From positions 1-45,693 of the forward strand of contig JAYZJV010000039.1 of NCBI GenBank assembly GCA_036164085.1: 45,693 nt of DNA. The letters run 5' to 3'. The notes under the pieces are model-generated. The model was given only the letters and a program-made list of their open reading frames with translations, was not told the DNA's origin and ran no database searches. The stretch comes from TMED-70 sp036164085 (GTDB taxonomy: Bacteria > Chloroflexota > Dehalococcoidia > Lucifugimonadales > Lucifugimonadaceae). A program made the position numbers and the translations under genes. Shown here one piece after another: positions 34,771 to 42,225 of this stretch; the first letter of the stretch is position 1; each line of letters opens with the position of its first letter.

Positions 34771-35445
34771 CTATATCTCTAATTCTTTAAAATTTTTTAC
34801 TATATAATCTGGGGGCTTCAAATCTTCTGGATATTTTCTCCCCATACTTATCCAAATAGTTTTTAGTCCTATTGATTGTGCTCCAATTATATCTGTATAA
34901 GGATTGTCGCCTATAAAGGCTACATTTTCAACTTCTTTTAATGTTAAATTTAGTTGTCTCAATGTTTCTAAGAATATTTCCTTATTTGGTTTAGAGTGTC
35001 CAAAGATTTCAGATGCAATTACGAAATTATATTTATTTTCTAATCCAGTATTTTTGATTTTTTCATATTGATAATGACTTCCGTTTGTTACTATTCCAAA
35101 ATTTATTTTTTTCTTTACCAATTTATCTAGAAATTCAGAAACACCTTCATAAGCCGTAACCAATTGAGACATGTTTCTATAGTAGTAGTCATAAAATTCT
35201 TCGTAATTTAAATTAAATTCAAGGAATCTTTTTTTTATTTGAAAGAGTGCATGCTTAATATCAAAGTCATTATAAGAATTAAGACTCCAAAAATATTCAA
35301 TAGCTTCTTCATTAGTAAAAAAGCTGAAACAATCAAAGTCATTGCATAATTTTATGCATAATTTATCAAAAGCTTTTTTTCTATCTATCAAGGTATCATC
35401 TAGATCAAAAGCTATTCCTTTAAATTTAGACAAACTTACATTCAT
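34771..35445 (-). CDS. HAD-superfamily hydrolase (YjjG/Gph-like)
   Basis: This is a 224-residue HAD phosphatase with motif I FDLDDTL, motif II VTNGS, motif III Lys in HSKPNKE and motif IV IGDNPYTDIIGA. The helical cap between motifs I and II fits subclass I enzymes such as nucleotidase YjjG or phosphoglycolate phosphatase. The ATGA overlap (4 bp) with the upstream SDR indicates translational coupling. The substrate is not clear. Confidence 0.85.
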   Translation of the reverse strand: MNVSLSKFKGIAFDLDDTLIDRKKAFDKLCIKLCNDFDCFSFFTNEEAIEYFWSLNSYNDFDIKHALFQIKKRFLEFNLNYEEFYDYYYRNMSQLVTAYEGVSEFLDKLVKKKINFGIVTNGSHYQYEKIKNTGLENKYNFVIASEIFGHSKPNKEIFLETLRQLNLTLKEVENVAFIGDNPYTDIIGAQSIGLKTIWISMGRKYPEDLKPPDYIVKNFKELEI

Positions 35446-36188
35446 GCTGTTCTAACAGACCCTCGCAATATAGAAGCTTCATCAGAACACATAAAATATA
35501 TAATGTTGGCAACACCTTTAGGATCTGCTAAAATTTTTTTTGTGTCTGAATACTCTTTTTTATTCCCTGTTATATCTCTAGTAGTCTCTATTTGAGCATT
35601 TTTTAATGGAGTATTTACTGATCCAGGCAATATATCATGAACCCTAATTCCATATTTAGACAATTTGTCTTCTAAAACTAAAGCGAGTCCATGAACACCA
35701 CCTTTTGATGAACCGTAAGCAAAAGAAGAAGAGCTTCCTAAAACTCCTGCTCCCGAGCTAGTTAAAATTATTGTCCCGCCTTTTTGCTTTTGCATTAATG
35801 ATCCGACATGTTTGCTCATTAAGTAACTTCCAGTAAGATTAATGCTTATTACAGAGTCCCATATATCATCAGGAAATTCGTCTAATTCTATTGACGCTCC
35901 TTGTAAAACTCCTGCTAAATTTATAAGAATATCTATACCTTTGAGCCATTGAGTAGCTGCCAAAACACCACCTGAAACCTGATTTGAATCTCTTACATCG
36001 ACGTTCCAATACCTGATATCAAGGTTTTTTTTGTTCAGCTCGTTAGTTAAATTCATTCCCTCTTCATTGTTAACATCAAAAATAGCAACCTTTGCCTCAT
36101 TCTCTGCGAAAATTTTTACAACTTCTCTACCTATACCTGTTGATCCTCCTGTTACAATTATCTTTTTGCCTTTCATATTGATGTTCAT
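35442..36188 (-). CDS. Short-chain dehydrogenase/reductase, canonical active site
   Basis: This is a 248-residue SDR. TGGSTGIG forms the cofactor loop. NLAG, the Ser block TSSGAG and the full YxxxK active site (AYGSSKGG) are present, unlike the two SDRs at 29-31 kb. The acidic DVNNEEG after the second strand suggests NAD preference. It lies between the ligase (33 bp) and the HAD gene (4-bp overlap). A 2-hydroxyacid or alcohol substrate linked to the aldolase is a guess from context. Confidence 0.87.
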   Translation of the reverse strand: MNINMKGKKIIVTGGSTGIGREVVKIFAENEAKVAIFDVNNEEGMNLTNELNKKNLDIRYWNVDVRDSNQVSGGVLAATQWLKGIDILINLAGVLQGASIELDEFPDDIWDSVISINLTGSYLMSKHVGSLMQKQKGGTIILTSSGAGVLGSSSSFAYGSSKGGVHGLALVLEDKLSKYGIRVHDILPGSVNTPLKNAQIETTRDITGNKKEYSDTKKILADPKGVANIIYFMCSDEASILRGSVRTA

Positions 36189-36221
36189 ACTTTTACTCCT
36201 GAATCTTTTTTATAATGTGGA

Positions 36222-37715
36222 TTAATCAGCAAAAAACTTTGCAACATTTCTTCTTTGAATTTTTCCAGTGGCAGTTCTAGGTAATTCTTCAGCAAAATAT
36301 ATTTTTTCTGGTATTTTGAAAGCAGCCAAAGATTTAGAACAAAAGTCTTGTATCTCTTTATCAGAAACTTGAGAGTTTATTACTAATGCAGCATGAACTA
36401 CTTCTCCGTACTTTTCATCTGGGGATGCAAAGCAAACAGCTTCATTTACACTCGGATGATTTAAAAGCACAGCGTCTACTTCTAGAGGGGATATTTTTTC
36501 TCCACCTCTATTAATCAGCTCTTTTATTCTTCCTGTTAGATTTAAGTAACCATCTTCATCTAAGAAACCTTGGTCTCCTGTTCTAAACCAACCATCAATA
36601 TAAGACTCTTTATTGGCCTCTTCATTGTTATGATAACCGCTAGTTACATTTTCTCCTTGAATCACTACCTCTCCTACCTGATTATCATCAAGCATGCTTC
36701 CAAGTGTTTCCATGGACATGATATTTATTTTTACACCTGTAGGTTTACCAACACTACCAGCTTTTCTTTTTTCAGGAGGCATTGGATTTGAACTCATTTG
36801 ATGAGAAGCTTCTGTCATGCCATAAGCTTCAAGGACAGGAGCTCCAAATCTTTTTTCTAAGTCATCTAAAACAGACGGTGCTAATGCAGCTGAACATGAT
36901 CTAATAAATCTAAAAGATTTTTTTGGAGCATTATCTTCCTCAGCTCTTATAAGTAAAATTTGGTGAATTGTTGGGACTGCTGAATACCAAGTTGCTTTAT
37001 TGTTTTTTTGAAGGCCCCAAAATGCACCTGCTGAGAATTTTTCTGGTATCACAATTTCTCCACCACTTGCTAAAGTTGATAAAGCTACACCAATAAGCCC
37101 ATGTACATGAAACAAAGGCATAACTACCAAAGCAATATCGTTATTGTTTAATTGATACGTATCTACTATATTTTTTAGAGATTTTAGCAAGTTTTTATGT
37201 TTTAAAGGAACCCCTTTAGGTCTGCTTGTAGTTCCTGATGTGTGAAGAAAAAGACAAGAGTTGTTTTCATTAGGAGTGCTTGATTTTTTTTCTGTTGTTT
37301 CTTTTGAGTTGAACTCCATTTTTAAAGAACCATTATTAAATGAAACGATAGATACAGGAATGTTTTTTTCTCCGGCTTTCTTAATTACATTATGTCCTTC
37401 TGAGGTTATAACCATTGATGGATTAATGTCCTCTAAGTAAAAATCAAACTCTTCGTCAGTAAACTCAGGATTTAAAGGGGCAGCTATTGCGCTTGTATTT
37501 GTTACTGCTAAAAAACTTATTATGAATTCAGCATTATTTCTTAATACTATAACTATTGGTTTCTCGTTTTGAGTTCCAAAAGAAACCAACTTCTCAGATG
37601 TATCTTTTACAAGATGCTTCAATTCTAAATAATTTATTTTTTCTTTATCAGGGATTGTTATAGCTATATCTTTATCTTGGCCAGAGTTTAATATGTGAGG
37701 AAGGATTTTATTCAT
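36222..37715 (-). CDS. Acyl-CoA synthetase resembling oxalate-CoA ligase (AAE3/Pcs60)
   Basis: This is an ANL-superfamily adenylating enzyme (497 aa). The P-loop SGTTSRPKG, YGMTEASH, the hinge GRIKELINRGGEKI and the C-terminal TGKIQRR Lys motif are intact. Long stretches recall plant AAE3 oxalyl-CoA synthetase: LFHVHGL, ATWYSAVPTIHQI, RFIRSCSAALAP and FGAPVLEAYGMTEA. I therefore favour oxalate or a similar short acid as substrate over long-chain fatty acids. That judgement rests on memory of AAE3 and needs alignment. It leads a four-gene run with SDR, HAD and HpaI aldolase. Confidence 0.85.
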   Translation of the reverse strand: MNKILPHILNSGQDKDIAITIPDKEKINYLELKHLVKDTSEKLVSFGTQNEKPIVIVLRNNAEFIISFLAVTNTSAIAAPLNPEFTDEEFDFYLEDINPSMVITSEGHNVIKKAGEKNIPVSIVSFNNGSLKMEFNSKETTEKKSSTPNENNSCLFLHTSGTTSRPKGVPLKHKNLLKSLKNIVDTYQLNNNDIALVVMPLFHVHGLIGVALSTLASGGEIVIPEKFSAGAFWGLQKNNKATWYSAVPTIHQILLIRAEEDNAPKKSFRFIRSCSAALAPSVLDDLEKRFGAPVLEAYGMTEASHQMSSNPMPPEKRKAGSVGKPTGVKINIMSMETLGSMLDDNQVGEVVIQGENVTSGYHNNEEANKESYIDGWFRTGDQGFLDEDGYLNLTGRIKELINRGGEKISPLEVDAVLLNHPSVNEAVCFASPDEKYGEVVHAALVINSQVSDKEIQDFCSKSLAAFKIPEKIYFAEELPRTATGKIQRRNVAKFFAD

Positions 37716-37766
37716 TTTTATTCAGTCTTTATGTGTTTTTTCCTATTGTATAAAAAAAGACAGGAT

Positions 37767-38162
37767 CTAACAGTCTTTTCTGCCTAAATCTGGAGATTCT
37801 TTTACAATTTCTATAGGAGTGTTTCTAGCTACGATTAACTTTAAATCTTTCTTTCCTGTGTTGATAGGTTGATGCAGAGCTCCATCAGGGACAAAAATAA
37901 AATCACCTTCTGATATCTCTTCTTCTATTTCTAAGTTGTCTCCATGTAAAAATATTCCTTGCCCAGATAAAACATAAATTGCTGATTCACAATTGGTATG
38001 AAAATGAGTAGTTGAACATCTATCTTTTGGAATACTTGCAATTGCCATATGTATGTTTTCAGCTTTGCTTAGATTTTCAGAAACACCTGCCATTCTTATC
38101 ATTGCACCTGAATTTATTTCTTCCTCTAAATTATCTTTTTTTGTTATTATTATTTTTTTCAT
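37767..38162 (-). CDS. Cupin-domain protein
   Basis: This is a 131-residue single-domain beta-barrel cupin. Metal ligands are likely in THFHTNCESAIYVLSG (two His and a Glu) and LHQPIN (His), the typical two-motif pattern. The enzyme or sensor role is unknown. It precedes the oxalate-CoA-ligase-like gene by 51 bp on the same strand and may be co-transcribed. A 15-bp palindrome lies in the divergent gap upstream. Confidence 0.8.
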   Translation of the reverse strand: MKKIIITKKDNLEEEINSGAMIRMAGVSENLSKAENIHMAIASIPKDRCSTTHFHTNCESAIYVLSGQGIFLHGDNLEIEEEISEGDFIFVPDGALHQPINTGKKDLKLIVARNTPIEIVKESPDLGRKDC

Positions 38163-38187
38163 AGACTTATTAATTCTTTCTTGAAAA

Positions 38188-38202
38188 TGTATTATAAATA
38201 CA
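38188..38202. promoter_or_regulatory. 15-bp palindrome between the cupin and barrel genes
   Basis: TGTATT and AATACA flank ATA, giving a perfect 6-3-6 inverted repeat in the 64-bp divergent gap. This is an operator-like position, but short AT palindromes are common by chance here. Confidence 0.25.
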
Positions 38203-38226
38203 ATCTTAGCTCAAAAAGGATGAATA

Positions 38227-38517
38227 ATGTACGGTACGATTTTTAATTTAAAGCTCAAAAAAGGTCATGAGAAATCAATGTTAGAAGAAATGAGTTCTCA
38301 AAATGACCCCCCTCCTGGTATGGTTGCATGGTTTTTAATGACTCCAGATGATAAATCAAAAGATTGGATTGGGGTGGCTGTGTTTAATTCAAAAGAAGAT
38401 CATATTAATAATGCTAATCGACCTGAACAAAATGAATATTTTCAAAGAATAATGCAACATTTAGACGAAGAACCAAAATGGATAGATGGAGAATACCCTG
38501 TATCTGAAATAATCTGA
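38227..38517 (+). CDS. Small dimeric alpha/beta-barrel (ABM-like) protein
   Basis: This is a 96-residue protein with the ferredoxin-like beta-alpha-beta layout of antibiotic-biosynthesis-monooxygenase-type domains. The N-terminal strand GTIFNLKLKKGHE, a central WFLMTP strand and a helix with NEYFQRIMQHL fit. Many such proteins are of unknown function. Its TGA stop at 38515-38517 is immediately followed by the stop codon of a minus-strand zinc-ribbon gene. Confidence 0.6.
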   Translation: MYGTIFNLKLKKGHEKSMLEEMSSQNDPPPGMVAWFLMTPDDKSKDWIGVAVFNSKEDHINNANRPEQNEYFQRIMQHLDEEPKWIDGEYPVSEII

Positions 38518-38643
38518 TTATGGGTCTGAGCAATCTCTCATAAAACCACAATTGTGACAAATAATCTTACAATGAAGTTTTACAGTTTTTGCTTTACAGA
38601 TTTCACATGAATCAGAAAGATCAATTTTGTTTTTGCTATTCAT
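38518..38643 (-). CDS. 41-residue zinc-ribbon micro-protein
   Basis: This is a short ORF with ATG at 38643 and TAA at 38518. Six cysteines are packed into 41 residues: C13-x2-C16, then C25, C29-x2-C32-G, and C38 in the ending RDCSDP. The pattern NCGxxxDCSDP recalls tiny conserved zinc-ribbon proteins of unknown function. It is the best explanation for an otherwise empty 179-bp gap. No clear ribosome binding site is seen. The gene upstream on the same strand is a 98-residue membrane protein. Confidence 0.65.
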   Translation of the reverse strand: MNSKNKIDLSDSCEICKAKTVKLHCKIICHNCGFMRDCSDP

Positions 38644-38696
38644 ATATAAGAATATTTAAATAAAGTTGAATCTAAATGTCAACAATTATATATATT

Positions 38697-38993
38697 TTAC
38701 TTATTATTTAATTTCCACTCCTTGTAAACATTTCTTCTTTTTTCCATAAATTTTTTATAATCATCAATCACCTTTTGCCTGAACGGATCAACTGTATCGA
38801 CTACAGGGGTGCCTAAGTAATTCATTCCTTTTGGCCAAATATAAATATTTTCAAGATTCTCTGGAATTGGAGTAGGCTTTCTCCATTCATCCTCTCCAAC
38901 AAAAGACGAAAACCAAGCATGGAAAATCATCAAAGATATCAATCCAGCCACTAACAAAATAATTGGTATTCTAATGTCCTCTTTGCTGATCAA
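38697..38993 (-). CDS. Single-pass membrane protein, unknown
   Basis: This is a 98-residue protein with one transmembrane helix near the N-terminus (about 10-30, IPIILLVAGLISLMIFHAWF). A soluble tail follows, rich in Trp, Pro and Lys (WRKPTPIPENLENIYIWP and DPFRQKVIDDYKKF). I recognise no family. The TTG start at 38993 has no good ribosome binding site; coupling to the 29-residue ORF just upstream is possible. Confidence 0.55.
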   Translation of the reverse strand: MISKEDIRIPIILLVAGLISLMIFHAWFSSFVGEDEWRKPTPIPENLENIYIWPKGMNYLGTPVVDTVDPFRQKVIDDYKKFMEKRRNVYKEWKLNNK

Positions 38994-39005
38994 AAGCTTA
39001 TTTAT

Positions 39006-39095
39006 TTATTTTCCTGGGATTATTGCTTTTATTAATAGTTTTACAGGGAGCAATATTAATTTTATAGGCAAAAGTATAATATTGAAAAAAAACAT
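39006..39095 (-). CDS. Possible 29-residue membrane micropeptide
   Basis: A short ORF starts at ATG 39095 with AGAAGG seven bases upstream and ends 12 bp before the 98-residue membrane protein. The peptide is strongly hydrophobic with regularly spaced lysines (NIILLPIKLILLPVKLLIK), typical of an amphipathic membrane helix. It may be a leader peptide or a real micro-protein. The ribosome binding site and context support it; there is no homology evidence. Confidence 0.4.
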   Translation of the reverse strand: MFFFNIILLPIKLILLPVKLLIKAIIPGK

Positions 39096-39168
39096 ATTTT
39101 TTCCTTCTTTTAAGATCTATTAACATTATATACCCAAATAACTAAAGACCCACAATCTTATATTAAAA

Positions 39169-39267
39169 GATATTATGTATCATAAAATAGATATAAAATA
39201 TCGCTTGACAAGTTTGATATAAATAATTATTTTTTAATTAACAAAATATTAAATGATATAAAATATC
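39169..39267 (+). promoter_or_regulatory. Promoter with three GATAT-type palindromes upstream of the DUF5679-like gene
   Basis: A perfect inverted repeat GATATAAAATATC occurs twice (39190-39202 and 39255-39267), with an imperfect copy GATATTATGTATC at 39169-39181. TTGACA at 39205-39210 sits two bases after the first perfect copy, and TATTTT follows after 17 bp. The second perfect copy would be in the mRNA leader just before the ribosome binding site. This arrangement looks like a repressor-controlled promoter. The 291-bp gap contains this and, on the other strand, a 29-residue ORF. Confidence 0.5.
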
Positions 39268-39284
39268 AATTTGGAGGTTTATTT

Positions 39285-39467
39285 ATGAAGCTTACAGCTT
39301 ACAGTGTAAAATTAAAAAAAGTGGTAGATATTGCTCAACCTAAAATAGTTACTATGAAGAATGGTAGAAAGGCAGTTTCTGGCGTTGCGGCTGAAGACTC
39401 TTCTTCAAAGGTGTTTCGAATCTTGAGTGATAAAGATGTTGCAGAAGTGGAAAAGCAATTAGGCTAA
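39285..39467 (+). CDS. DUF5679-like small protein that lacks all zinc-ligand cysteines
   Basis: This is a 60-residue protein. The order AYxVKxK, VTMKNGRKA, GV and KVFRI matches DUF5679 zinc ribbons as I remember them. Those have C-x2-C pairs after AY and after GV. Here the first pair is Ser7 and Leu10, and the second region (35-41) is AAEDSSS, so no metal site remains. A helical tail (SDKDVAEVEKQLG) is added. A strong GGAGG at 39273-39277 and a structured promoter suggest high or controlled expression. Function unknown. Confidence 0.65.
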   Translation: MKLTAYSVKLKKVVDIAQPKIVTMKNGRKAVSGVAAEDSSSKVFRILSDKDVAEVEKQLG

Positions 39468-39544
39468 TTCAATTTATTTCTCGTATTTTTTAGCTCTTGA
39501 ATTTTGCAATCCGCTTCCGTAAGGTTTTTGGCTATAAAATACAT

Positions 39545-39593
39545 GGGGTTGAGAGGCAAGGCAAGAATAAGTTATTAACATTCTCTCAACCCC
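39545..39593. other. Stable 11-bp hairpin in the DUF5679-like/aminotransferase gap
   Basis: GGGGTTGAGAG and CTCTCAACCCC form a perfect 11-bp stem with a 27-nt loop, strikingly G+C-rich for this window. It lies between two convergent genes (169-bp gap). There is no proper T-run, so it is not a classic terminator. A structured RNA, a processing site or a factor-assisted terminator are options. On the minus strand a 35-codon ORF (39474-39581, ATG-TAA) also crosses it; I cannot tell whether it is translated. Confidence 0.5.
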
Positions 39594-39636
39594 GCCATTT
39601 TAATCTTCAATAATAGTTGATGAAGGTATACAACCT

Positions 39637-41004
39637 CTAAGTTAATTCTTTTTCTAACTCTTTTAAAGATTCTTCCACTGATAAACAAATATGTTCAATT
39701 TCGTCTGATGTAACCGTCAAGGGTGGTGCGATTGGGATTATGAAAGCAGGAACTCTTATCCAAATTCCTCTGTCCTTCAATTTTTGTGTAAGAATTTGAT
39801 TTATTTTTAGCGATGAATCAAAGTGCTCTTTAGATTCTTTATCCTTTACTAATTCGAGCCCTTGCAACAGGCCAACACCTCTATTTTCACCCACTATTCT
39901 GCTTTTATTTTTTATTTCTTCTAATCTTTCAAAAAGTTGCTTTCCTCTATTCTTAGCATTGCTAATTAAATCTTCTTTTTCCAATATTTCTAAATTTTTA
40001 AGTGCTGCTGCAGCTCCACCTGGATGAGCAGAATAAGTATACATATGACTCCAAGCATTTGATGAATCACCATCAAATGCAGTCGATATTTTAGAACTAG
40101 AAATAGAACCTCCTAAAGGGAAGTATCCGCTAGTGATTCCTTTGGCAAAACTCATAATATCAGGTTCTACGTTAAAAAAGTCAGAACCAAACCACTCTCC
40201 TATCCGACCAAACCCAGTGATAACTTCATCAAAAATCAGTAAAATTCCATATTTATTACATATTTCTCTTACTCTTGGCCAATAACTTTCATGAGGCACA
40301 ACTCCTCCTAATGGTTGAGATATAGGTTCTCCCAAAAAACAAGAGATCGATTCTGGACCATTAAATAAGATCTTTTCTTCTATTTCTTTAATACAGTTAT
40401 CTGTAAATTCTTCTATATTTTCATTATTATGATTTTTCCTGTAAAAATCTGGTTGCCTAACATGAACAAGATTATTGGGAGCAGGTTGATAATCTGTTCT
40501 AGGAAATCCAGGATGTCCTCCAAGCCACATAGTTCCATAAGTAGACCCATGATAGCTTCCGTCTCTTGAAATAATTTTAAATCTCCCTTTTTCACCATTC
40601 CTTACATGATAAGCTTGAGCCAATTTTAAGCTTGATTCATTTGCTTCTGAACCGCCTTGGCAAAAAAAAGTTTTAGTTAGGCTACCAGGAGTAATTTCTG
40701 AAAGTTTCTTTGCTAATTCAGCTGATTTTGGTGTTACTCCTGCGTAAACATTCATGCTGACGGTACTAATTTGATCATAAATTGCTTTTGCTATTTCTTC
40801 TCTACCATGGCCTACATTTCTGAAATACATACCGCTTATTCCATCTATATATTTTTGATTATCTGCGGAATTTAAGTGAATGCCTTCTGAACTTTTTATA
40901 ATAAGAGGGCCTCCTTCTTTTTCTAAAGAAGATTCATTTATCATACCTATATACATGTGTTTGTTTGCAGATTGAGCTACTTTGTGGGTATATTTTTCAG
41001 ACAT
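39637..41004 (-). CDS. Class III PLP-dependent aminotransferase
   Basis: This omega-aminotransferase-type enzyme (455 aa) moves an amino group from a terminal amine to a keto acid. The PLP Lys is K288 in SFAKGITSGYFPLGG, and the PLP-ring Asp is D259 in LLIFDEVITGFGR. GGSEANESSLKLA (117-129) and YHGSTYG are also canonical. Substrates of close families include beta-alanine, taurine, putrescine and 4-aminobutyrate; none is favoured by context. It is transcribed alone, divergent from the amidohydrolase. Confidence 0.9.
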   Translation of the reverse strand: MSEKYTHKVAQSANKHMYIGMINESSLEKEGGPLIIKSSEGIHLNSADNQKYIDGISGMYFRNVGHGREEIAKAIYDQISTVSMNVYAGVTPKSAELAKKLSEITPGSLTKTFFCQGGSEANESSLKLAQAYHVRNGEKGRFKIISRDGSYHGSTYGTMWLGGHPGFPRTDYQPAPNNLVHVRQPDFYRKNHNNENIEEFTDNCIKEIEEKILFNGPESISCFLGEPISQPLGGVVPHESYWPRVREICNKYGILLIFDEVITGFGRIGEWFGSDFFNVEPDIMSFAKGITSGYFPLGGSISSSKISTAFDGDSSNAWSHMYTYSAHPGGAAAALKNLEILEKEDLISNAKNRGKQLFERLEEIKNKSRIVGENRGVGLLQGLELVKDKESKEHFDSSLKINQILTQKLKDRGIWIRVPAFIIPIAPPLTVTSDEIEHICLSVEESLKELEKELT

Positions 41005-41133
41005 ATTATTTATCGTTTTTTTTGAATATAAGTGAATGAATATATGAATTCAATGTTATTTGAAAATAATTTTTGGGTTTCTAAAAGATAATTAAATTAG
41101 TAATATTACATAAAATTAATAATCTAAATAATA

Positions 41134-42027
41134 ATGATTGTAGATGTACATACACACCTTCCTACACATAAAGAAGCTGTACCAGAAAACGAAATAATAA
41201 CAGAAGAAATGATGAGATCAGGGGATTCTATTAAGCTAACCAATAGTGTTGAAGAATATTTGAGTGATATGGAAATAGTTGATAAATCTATTTTATTCGG
41301 GATTGCTTCTAGACCAAAAACTGATAGAGATTTAGGAGAATTATTTGGTGCAGGTAAAGATTGGGGAGAAGGTGTAAATCAAAATGATGTAGCATCAATA
41401 ATTTCAAAAAAATATCCAGAAAAAGTAATTCCATTTATGAGCTTGCATCCAGATGCTGAAGATTGGAATATTGAATATGATAGATGTTTAGGAGATTTGG
41501 GAATAAAAGGAATTAAATTGGGCCCCAATTATCAAGATTTTGACCCTAATAGTTCTTCTGCTTACGATTTATTTTCAAGATTACAAGAAGATAATATTCC
41601 AGTTATTTTTCACCAAGGAACTAGTCCTATGCCAGATGCTCCTCTTATTTACACACATCCTTTAACTACAGATAAGATTGCGATGGCTTTTCCAGATCTA
41701 AAAATCGTATTAGCTCACTTGGGGCATCCATGGCAGACAGATTGTTTATCAGTAGTTAGAAAACACAAGAATGTATGGGCAGACGTTTCTGCTCAGTTTT
41801 ATAGACCATATTCTTTTTGGCAAGGTATGAGATTATTCTATGAATGGGGTTGTACTCAAAAAATACTATTCGCTTCAGACTGGCCAGTAACAAATCCAAA
41901 AGATAGCATTTTTCATCTAAGAAACTTATCAAAATTTGCTAAAGACTATAATTTACCAGAAATTCCTGAAGATGAAATTGAGGGAATAATCAATAGAGAC
42001 GCTTTAGATATTTTGGGAATTGATTGA
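41134..42027 (+). CDS. Amidohydrolase-2 family protein
   Basis: This is a TIM-barrel metal hydrolase or decarboxylase (297 aa). The N-terminal DVHTH (H6, H8), FHQGTS, LAHLGHPW and the late Asp in FASDWPV provide the usual mononuclear metal ligands. The family includes ACMSD-like decarboxylases and lactone hydrolases, and the reaction here is open. The gene is alone on its strand, between the aminotransferase and the tRNA-Ala. The 129-bp gap upstream is AT-rich with no motif I can support. Confidence 0.82.
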   Translation: MIVDVHTHLPTHKEAVPENEIITEEMMRSGDSIKLTNSVEEYLSDMEIVDKSILFGIASRPKTDRDLGELFGAGKDWGEGVNQNDVASIISKKYPEKVIPFMSLHPDAEDWNIEYDRCLGDLGIKGIKLGPNYQDFDPNSSSAYDLFSRLQEDNIPVIFHQGTSPMPDAPLIYTHPLTTDKIAMAFPDLKIVLAHLGHPWQTDCLSVVRKHKNVWADVSAQFYRPYSFWQGMRLFYEWGCTQKILFASDWPVTNPKDSIFHLRNLSKFAKDYNLPEIPEDEIEGIINRDALDILGID

Positions 42028-42103
42028 TTTTTTGTTATCAAATCTTTAAACAATTAAATATTCTTTTTTATACTAACCTTTTCTTGCTTCAAAGAATTCG
42101 TTA

Positions 42104-42179
42104 TGGTGGAGCTGAGGGGGATCGAACCCCTGACCTCATCGCTGCCAGCGATGCGCTCTCCCAGCTGAGCTACAGCCCC
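42104..42179 (-). tRNA. tRNA-Ala (anticodon GGC)
   Basis: A 76-nt cloverleaf on the minus strand. It has acceptor GGGGCTG paired with CAGCTCC, D-arm GCTCAGCTGGGAGAGC, anticodon loop CTGGCAG (GGC, reading GCC codons) and T-arm GGGGTTCGATCCCC. CCA is encoded at the 3' end. The G3-U70 pair that identifies alanine tRNA is present. Confidence 0.97.
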
Positions 42180-42225
42180 AATGTTTTAATTTTACAAGAA
42201 TTAAGTTAGGGAAAATATTAAATAT

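Noticed and set aside
39474..39540. Possible degenerate tRNA-Cys on the minus strand (GCGGATTGCAAAATTC resembles its anticodon arm)
   Set aside because: No T-arm, no matching D-stem, and a total span of only about 60 nt between the possible acceptor halves.
42024..42209. 61-codon plus-strand ORF across the tRNA-Ala locus
   Set aside because: It is the antisense translation of tRNA-Ala plus flanks (the RYGGAEGDRTPDL-type artefact), not a gene.
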